64,000 nt of DNA, taken from assembly GCF_014197015.1 (NCBI RefSeq), contig NZ_JACIET010000004.1, positions 98,931 through 162,930 of the forward strand, written 5' to 3'. Position 1 is the first letter of the stretch; the number at the start of each line of letters is the position of its first letter. Shown here piece by piece: positions 58,811 to 64,000 of the stretch. This DNA comes from Niveibacterium umoris. GTDB taxonomy: Bacteria; Pseudomonadota; Gammaproteobacteria; Burkholderiales; Rhodocyclaceae. The position numbers and the translations under genes are program-made. Under the pieces are notes generated by a model. The model worked only from the letters and a program-made list of their open reading frames with translations. It was not told where the DNA came from and did not search any database.

Positions 58811-59724
58811 GCGCGAGTCGTCTTCCGAGAGCGCCGCGCCAGAAAGTGGACGGCGTTGTTCTGCTCGACAAGCCGTGCGGGATGAGCTCCAACGCGGCTT
58901 TGCAGACGGTACGGCGGCTCTACAACGCGGCGAAGGGAGGCCACACCGGCACCCTCGACCCGCTGGCGAGCGGACTGTTGCCGCTCTGCCTTGGTGAGGC
59001 GACGAAGTTCAGCCAGATGCTGCTTGATGCCGACAAATCCTATGTGGCACGCGTCAAACTTGGTGTGACGACGACGACGGCTGACGCGGAAGGCGAAGTG
59101 CTGAACGTACGACCGGTACTTGCCGACGACGAAGCTGTGTCCGGTGTGGTGGCGCAATTCTCGGGCGAAATCGAGCAGATTCCGCCGATGTACTCCGCGC
59201 TCAAGCGCGATGGCAAGGCGCTGTACGAGTATGCGAGAGACGGAGTCACGCTCGAACGTGCGCCGCGGCAGGTCACCATCCACGAGATATCGGCGGGGCC
59301 GCTCGAGGGCGACGAATTCGACCTGGCCGTACGCTGCAGCAAGGGTACCTACATCCGCACGCTCGCAGAAGATATCGGAGAGCGCCTGGGATGCGGCGCG
59401 CATCTTGTCGCGTTGAGGCGCACCGCGATCGGCCCTTTCGGCATCGAGTCTTCCGTGCCGTTGCTGCAACTTGAATCTGGCGAGGATGCCCGCGCGCTCG
59501 CGCTGCGATCGGCTGACCTGCTTGTCTCTCATTTGCCTGAAGTTCCGCTTGCTCCGGACGCTGCAGGCAGTTTCTTGCACGGCCAGGCTGTCGCTGCCCC
59601 GCTGCCGCCAGGCGCGACGGAGTGCCGTGTATTTGCCGAAGGGCGTTTTCTCGGTCTTGGCCGGGTCGACGTCGACGGCCGTCTTGCCCCGCGCAGGCTG
59701 ATTGCAACAGCCGCAGGTGCTTGA
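58807..59724 (+). CDS. truB: tRNA pseudouridine(55) synthase
   Basis: A 305-residue enzyme forming pseudouridine 55 in the T loop of all elongator tRNAs. VVLLDKPCGMSSNAALQTV and GHTGTLDPLASGLLP contain catalytic Asp51; YVARVKLGVTT and CSKGTYIRTLAEDIGERLG follow. A C-terminal PUA-like domain (about 245-305) ends the chain. It is coupled to rbfA by an ATGA overlap. Confidence 0.97.
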   Translation: MSASRLPRAPRQKVDGVVLLDKPCGMSSNAALQTVRRLYNAAKGGHTGTLDPLASGLLPLCLGEATKFSQMLLDADKSYVARVKLGVTTTTADAEGEVLNVRPVLADDEAVSGVVAQFSGEIEQIPPMYSALKRDGKALYEYARDGVTLERAPRQVTIHEISAGPLEGDEFDLAVRCSKGTYIRTLAEDIGERLGCGAHLVALRRTAIGPFGIESSVPLLQLESGEDARALALRSADLLVSHLPEVPLAPDAAGSFLHGQAVAAPLPPGATECRVFAEGRFLGLGRVDVDGRLAPRRLIATAAGA

Positions 59725-59750
59725 TGTAAATGAAAATCCGCCGCTATAAT
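59721..59750 (+). promoter_or_regulatory. Promoter of rpsO
   Basis: TTGATG (59721-59726) and consensus TATAAT (59745-59750) are separated by 18 bases. It begins at the truB stop, so rpsO-pnp has its own start besides read-through from the operon. Confidence 0.8.
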
Positions 59751-59789
59751 GCGCGGCTCGACCGAACGCACAGATAACTGGATTAAGAG

Positions 59790-60059
59790 ATGGCTATTGT
59801 TACCGCACAAAAGGCGCAAATCGTTGCTGATTTCCAGCGCGCCAAGGGCGACACCGGTTCGCCCGAAGTTCAGATCGCGCTGCTCACCGCGCGTATCAAC
59901 GACCTGACCGGTCACTTCAAGACCCACGTCAAGGATCACCATTCCCGCCGCGGCCTGCTCGCGCTGGTCAGCCAGCGTCGCAAGCTGCTGGACTACCTGA
60001 AGCGCAAGGAAGTTGACCGCTATCGCAGCGTCATCGAACGCCTGGGCCTGCGCAAGTAA
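59790..60059 (+). CDS. rpsO: Ribosomal protein S15
   Basis: An 89-residue primary 16S rRNA-binding protein. [40 protein letters not shown] and [20 protein letters not shown] are its conserved helices. The length equals that of E. coli. GAG before the ATG is a weak ribosome site; in E. coli, S15 regulates its own mRNA there. Confidence 0.98.
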   Translation: MAIVTAQKAQIVADFQRAKGDTGSPEVQIALLTARINDLTGHFKTHVKDHHSRRGLLALVSQRRKLLDYLKRKEVDRYRSVIERLGLRK

Positions 60060-60113
60060 TCGACGGCTGTCAGCCGTGATCACGACGCATTTCCCGCGGT
60101 TCGGCTGAATACG

Positions 60114-60149
60114 CAATGCCGGCGAGCCCTACGGGCCACGCCGGCATTG
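60114..60149 (+). promoter_or_regulatory. rpsO-pnp intergenic hairpin (probable RNase III site)
   Basis: CAATGCCGGCG (60114-60124) pairs perfectly with CGCCGGCATTG (60139-60149), with an inner GCCC/GGGC stem. The hairpin lies between rpsO and pnp where E. coli has the RNase III-cut stem through which PNPase represses its own mRNA. No strong T tract follows, so termination is less likely. Confidence 0.7.
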
Positions 60150-60231
60150 TTCCATTTACGCTCCGTTGCGCTGCCATGCGGAAGACGTCCGCAAATGTTG
60201 CCGCGCGGCGGGCAGACTGAAAGGAATTCCC

Positions 60232-62346
60232 TTGCTGCCTACCCCGATCAAGAAGACTTTCGCTTACGGCAACCAGACCGTCACCATGGAAACCGGTGAG
60301 ATCGCGCGCCAGGCTCATGGTGCAGTGGTTGTTACGGTTGAAGATACCGTCGTACTGGCAACTGTTGTTGCTGCAAAGAACCCGAAGCCGGGTCAAGATT
60401 TCTTCCCGCTCACCGTCGACTACATGGAGAAGTTCTACGCTGCGGGCCGTATCCCCGGCGGCTTCTTCAAGCGTGAAGGTCGCCCGACCGAAAAAGAGAC
60501 GCTGACCTCGCGTCTCATCGATCGCCCGATCCGCCCGCTGTTCCCGGACGGTTTCTACAACGAAATCCAGGTTGTCGTGACCGTGCTGTCGCAGAACCCG
60601 GAAGTCGACGCAGACATTCCTGCAATGATTGGCGCGTCCGCCGCGCTGTCGCTGTCGGGCGTACCGTTCCAGGGGCCGATTGGTGCGTGCCGCGTGGGTT
60701 ACGCGGACGGCCAGTACATCCTCAATCCGACCGTGACCCAGTTGCAGACCAGCCAGATGAACCTGGTGGTTGCCGGTACCGAAGTTGGCGTGATGATGGT
60801 CGAGTCCGAAGCCAGCGAACTGTCTGAAGATGTCATGCTGGGTGCAGTGGTCTATGGCCACCAGCAGATGCAGGCAGTCATTGCGGCCATCAATGAGTTC
60901 ACCGACGAGGCTGGCAAGCCGGAGTGGGACTGGCAGCCGCCCGCCAAGAATGAAACGCTTGCGGCAAAGGTTGAAGAACTCGCACTCGCTGGTCTGACCG
61001 AGGCCTTCAGCATCACCTCGAAGCAGCAGCGCAGCGACCGCATCAAGGAAGTCACCGCCGCGACGATTTCCGCCTTGGCGACGAGCGAAGAGGGCGCGCC
61101 GACCGACGCTCAGATCAAGGATCTGCTGTTCGGTCTGGAGTCGCGCATCGTGCGCAACCGGATCCTGAACGGCGAACCGCGGATCGATGGTCGCGATACG
61201 CGCACCGTACGCCCGATCACCATTCGCACCGGCGTCTTGCCGCGTACCCACGGCTCGGCGCTCTTCACCCGCGGCGAGACTCAGGCGCTGGTGGTTGCCA
61301 CGCTGGGCACCGGTCGTGACGAGCAGATCATTGATGCCATCGCGGGCGAGTACAAGGAGCGTTTCATGCTCCACTACAACTTCCCGCCGTTTGCGACCGG
61401 CGAAACCGGCCGTGTCGGCGCGCCAAAGCGTCGCGAAATCGGCCATGGCCGTCTTGCCAAGCGCGCACTCGTTGCCGCGCTGCCGGCGGACAACGAGTTC
61501 AGCTACACCATGCGTGTCGTGTCGGAGATCACCGAATCGAACGGGTCGTCCTCGATGGCCTCGGTGTGCGGTGGTTCGCTGGCGATGATGGACGCGGGTG
61601 TTCCCCTGAAGAACCACGTGGCGGGCATCGCCATGGGCCTGATCAAGGACGGCAACCGGTTTGCCGTACTGACCGACATCCTCGGCGATGAAGATCACCT
61701 TGGCGACATGGACTTCAAGGTCGCCGGCACCGAGAATGGCGTCACCGCGCTGCAGATGGACCTGAAGATCGATTCGATCAACCCGGCCATCATGAAGAAG
61801 GCGCTTGAGCAAGCGCGCGAAGGCCGCCTGCACATCCTCGAGCTGATGAAACAGGCGATGGGTGGGCATCGGACCGAACTGTCGGAATTCGCGCCTCGCC
61901 TTCTGACCATCAAGATCAACCCGGAGAAGATCCGTGATGTGATCGGCAAGGGTGGTGCTGTGATTCGTGCGCTTACCGAGGAGACCGGCACCGTCATCGA
62001 CATCCAGGACGACGGTACTGTGACGATCGCCTCTGCCGATGGCGCAAAGGCGGAGCTGGCGAAGAGCAAGATCGAAGCGATCGCTGCAGATGTAGAGATC
62101 GGCAAGATCTACGAGGGTCCGGTTCTGAAGATCCTCGAGTTCGGTGCGATTGTGAACATCATGCCGGGTCGCGATGGGCTGCTGCACGTATCGCAAATTG
62201 CGAACAAGCGGGTCGAAAACGTCTCCGACTACCTCAAGGAAGGGCAGGTCGTCCGCGTCAAAGTCATCGAGACTGACGACAAGGGCAAGATTCGCCTGAG
62301 CCTGAAGGCAGTTGAGGCCGAAGCTCAGCAGCAACAGCAGCAGTAA
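60232..62346 (+). CDS. pnp: Polyribonucleotide nucleotidyltransferase
   Basis: A 704-residue trimeric 3'-5' phosphorolytic exoribonuclease. Two RNase PH cores (about 5-225 and 320-545) are separated by a helical domain, followed by KH (about 555-612, [20 protein letters not shown]) and S1 (about 622-690, [20 protein letters not shown]) domains, with a Gln-rich tail. The TTG at 60232, six bases after AAGGA, gives [20 protein letters not shown], which fits the family start; there is no ATG before the conserved region except one far upstream in the hairpin region. Confidence 0.95.
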   Translation: MLPTPIKKTFAYGNQTVTMETGEIARQAHGAVVVTVEDTVVLATVVAAKNPKPGQDFFPLTVDYMEKFYAAGRIPGGFFKREGRPTEKETLTSRLIDRPIRPLFPDGFYNEIQVVVTVLSQNPEVDADIPAMIGASAALSLSGVPFQGPIGACRVGYADGQYILNPTVTQLQTSQMNLVVAGTEVGVMMVESEASELSEDVMLGAVVYGHQQMQAVIAAINEFTDEAGKPEWDWQPPAKNETLAAKVEELALAGLTEAFSITSKQQRSDRIKEVTAATISALATSEEGAPTDAQIKDLLFGLESRIVRNRILNGEPRIDGRDTRTVRPITIRTGVLPRTHGSALFTRGETQALVVATLGTGRDEQIIDAIAGEYKERFMLHYNFPPFATGETGRVGAPKRREIGHGRLAKRALVAALPADNEFSYTMRVVSEITESNGSSSMASVCGGSLAMMDAGVPLKNHVAGIAMGLIKDGNRFAVLTDILGDEDHLGDMDFKVAGTENGVTALQMDLKIDSINPAIMKKALEQAREGRLHILELMKQAMGGHRTELSEFAPRLLTIKINPEKIRDVIGKGGAVIRALTEETGTVIDIQDDGTVTIASADGAKAELAKSKIEAIAADVEIGKIYEGPVLKILEFGAIVNIMPGRDGLLHVSQIANKRVENVSDYLKEGQVVRVKVIETDDKGKIRLSLKAVEAEAQQQQQQ

Positions 62347-62364
62347 CGACATCTCCGTTGTATC

Positions 62365-62387
62365 AAAAGGCCCGCTTGCGGGCCTTT
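62365..62387 (+). terminator. Terminator of the rpsO-pnp operon
   Basis: AAAGGCCCGC (62366-62375) pairs with GCGGGCCTTT (62378-62387) around TT, with further T residues. It is a standard Rho-independent terminator 19 bp after pnp. Confidence 0.92.
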
Positions 62388-62448
62388 TTCATTTCTGAGT
62401 CAGCACGGCGCTGCTTCGATAGAATCGCCCCTCGACCAGAGGTATCAC

Positions 62449-63840
62449 ATGTCCCAGTTCAGCCCCGTCAGCCCGCCGTTCGATCCTCAGCTTGCGAAAC
62501 TCAAGCTTCCCCCACACTCGATCGAAGCGGAGCAGTCGCTGATTGGCGGCCTTTTGCTGGACAACGAGGCGTGGGACCGGATCGCCGATCTCGTCAACGA
62601 GACCGACTTCTACCGCGACGACCATCGCCGGATCTTCCGACACATCGCTACGCTCGTTGAACAAGGCAAACCGGCCGACGTTGTGACGGTCTTCGAGTCG
62701 CTCGACAAATCCGCGGAGGCCGGGCAGGTCGGCGGCTTGGCCTATCTTGCCGAGATTGCCAACAACACACCTTCCGCGGCGAACATCCGCCGCTATGCGG
62801 AAATCATCCGCGAGCGGTGCATCCTTCGGCGGCTGGTGACTATCGGGGATGAAATCGCAGCCAACGCATTGGCGCCGGCGGGTCGTGACGCGAAGGACCT
62901 GCTGGATCAGGCGGAAGCGAAGATTTTTGAGATCGCCGAGAGTGGAGCCCGTAATGCTTCCGGGTTTGTTCCGATACAACCGGTGCTTGGGCAGGTTGTC
63001 GACCGCATTCAGGAACTCTATGACCGGGACGATCCGGATGAGGTGACGGGCATTCCTTACGGGCTTGTCGATCTCGACGAGAAGATGTCCGGCTTGCACG
63101 GTAGCGACATGATTGTCGTCGCCGGTCGTCCTGGTATGGGTAAGACGACTTTCGCACTCAACGTTGCCGAGAACGTCGCCATTCACTCGAAGCTGCCAGT
63201 GGCGATCTTCTCTATGGAGATGCCTGCGACGCAACTTGCCATGCGATTCATCGCCTCGGTCGGTCGCCTGGATCAAACTCGCCTGCGAAGCGGGCGGCTG
63301 ACCGACGACGACTGGCAAAACCTCACGATGGCGCTTGGCCTGCTCCATGAAGCGCCGATTTTCATCGATGAAACGCCCGGCTTGAACCCGACCGACCTCC
63401 GTGCGCGCTGCAGACGTCTGCACCGCCAGTGCGGCAAGTTGGGGTTGATCGTCATCGACTACCTTCAGCTGATGACATCGCTGAAGGAAACGGACAACCG
63501 TGCTCAGGAGCTGTCGGACATTTCCCGCTCGATCAAATCTCTGGCAAAAGAGCTCAATGTGCCGATTTTCGCGCTATCGCAGCTCAACCGGAGCCTTGAG
63601 CAGCGTCCCAACAAGCGGCCAGTGGCGTCCGACTTGCGAGAATCGGGCGCAATCGAGCAGGACGCCGACATCATCATGTTTATCTATCGGGACGAGATCT
63701 ATAACCCCGACTCTCCCGACAAAGGGACGGCTGAACTGATCGTTGGCAAGCACCGAAACGGCCCAACGGGCACCGTCCGTTTGACGTTCCGCGGCGAAAG
63801 CACTCGTTTCGAGAACTATGTATCGATGCCCACCTACTGA
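62449..63840 (+). CDS. dnaB: Replicative DNA helicase
   Basis: A 463-residue hexameric 5'-3' helicase at the replication fork. An N-terminal helical domain (about 20-125, [20 protein letters not shown]) is followed by a linker and the RecA-like motor: Walker A GRPGMGKT at 226-233, Walker [11 protein letters not shown] near 338, and the [12 protein letters not shown] region near 405. No intein is present. AGAGGTATCAC precedes the ATG. It is a single gene after pnp's terminator. Confidence 0.97.
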   Translation: MSQFSPVSPPFDPQLAKLKLPPHSIEAEQSLIGGLLLDNEAWDRIADLVNETDFYRDDHRRIFRHIATLVEQGKPADVVTVFESLDKSAEAGQVGGLAYLAEIANNTPSAANIRRYAEIIRERCILRRLVTIGDEIAANALAPAGRDAKDLLDQAEAKIFEIAESGARNASGFVPIQPVLGQVVDRIQELYDRDDPDEVTGIPYGLVDLDEKMSGLHGSDMIVVAGRPGMGKTTFALNVAENVAIHSKLPVAIFSMEMPATQLAMRFIASVGRLDQTRLRSGRLTDDDWQNLTMALGLLHEAPIFIDETPGLNPTDLRARCRRLHRQCGKLGLIVIDYLQLMTSLKETDNRAQELSDISRSIKSLAKELNVPIFALSQLNRSLEQRPNKRPVASDLRESGAIEQDADIIMFIYRDEIYNPDSPDKGTAELIVGKHRNGPTGTVRLTFRGESTRFENYVSMPTY

Positions 63841-63888
63841 TTCAGCGGTTTGACTCCCCAGCGATATGCGTTAAAAACGCGAAAGTAG

Positions 63889-63917
63889 TTGACGGGAGTC
63901 GTCTCAATGTCTATAGT
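63889..63917 (+). promoter_or_regulatory. Strong sigma-70 promoter, stable-RNA-like, at the window end
   Basis: TTGACG (63889-63894) and TATAGT (63912-63917) have an ideal 17-base spacer, an A-rich stretch upstream (GTTAAAAACGCGAAAG) and a GC-rich discriminator TCCGCTTCTCCGC. The transcript would begin near 63924 and shows no open frame to 64000; it has CTGCT/AGCAG hairpin sequence. This is the look of an rRNA or tRNA operon leader; the RNA gene itself lies beyond the window. Confidence 0.6.
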
Positions 63918-64000
63918 TCCGCTTCTCCGCTGCTGACGAAGCAGACGCAACGAAACGGCGGGGATTCAGGCGGTTCTGGTTGTGGCGAAACGCCGCAGCG

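Overview
The window is GC-rich, densely coded DNA from one bacterial chromosome. Gene content and order suggest a betaproteobacterium, probably of the Rhodocyclales (Azoarcus/Thauera-like). The pointers are a PEP-CTERM/exosortase-type exopolysaccharide regulatory set (sugar transferase, PrsK, PrsR, PrsT), the queA-tgt-yajC-secD-secF order, a tandem glycine riboswitch ahead of gcvTHP, and the rimP-nusA-infB-rbfA-truB-rpsO-pnp order. The taxon is an inference; no rRNA gene is present to confirm it.

Layout. 1-1384 (minus): a truncated glycosyltransferase behind an LpxH-like phosphoesterase. 1528-5889 (plus, with one small minus gene): rpiA, phoU, then galE-manC for nucleotide sugars. 5960-11458 (minus): queA-tgt-yajC-secD-secF, with a tRNA-Leu(CAA) just upstream. 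11667-12945: a YbaY-like secreted protein and cobA. 13388-22373 (plus): sugar transferase, sensor kinase PrsK, sigma-54 activator PrsR, TPR lipoprotein PrsT and a UDP-sugar dehydrogenase; galE-manC could feed the same pathway. 22403-31731: small housekeeping and envelope units (lytic transglycosylase, trypsin-like protease, NlpC/P60 lipoprotein, dtd, SIMPL protein, gamma carbonic anhydrase, upp-uraA, GcvR-like ACT protein, DMT exporter, solute-binding protein).

32007-41069 is the accessory part. It holds a Tat-type rhodanese, a secreted YD-repeat protein, a two-gene glycan-degradation unit (GH16 lipoprotein plus a clan GH-A enzyme) divergent from an AraC/GyrI-like regulator, a three-repeat InlB-like protein with a possible His/Gly-Cys-Ile terminal domain, an unrecognised 303-residue protein, a roughly 550 bp palindrome-like element with terminal inverted repeats (39932-40482), and an orphan CdiI-type immunity gene.

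41242-46237 (minus) is gcvT-gcvH-gcvP under a tandem glycine riboswitch with a terminator. 46315-63840 (plus) is core machinery: hydrolase, PHP phosphatase, YciO-like protein, site-2 protease, trpS, scpA-scpB-rluB, rimP-nusA-infB-rbfA-truB, rpsO-pnp with a hairpin between them, and dnaB. The window ends in a strong sigma-70-type promoter that looks like a stable-RNA (possibly rRNA) leader. No insertion sequence, transposase, integrase, CRISPR array or exosortase gene was seen.
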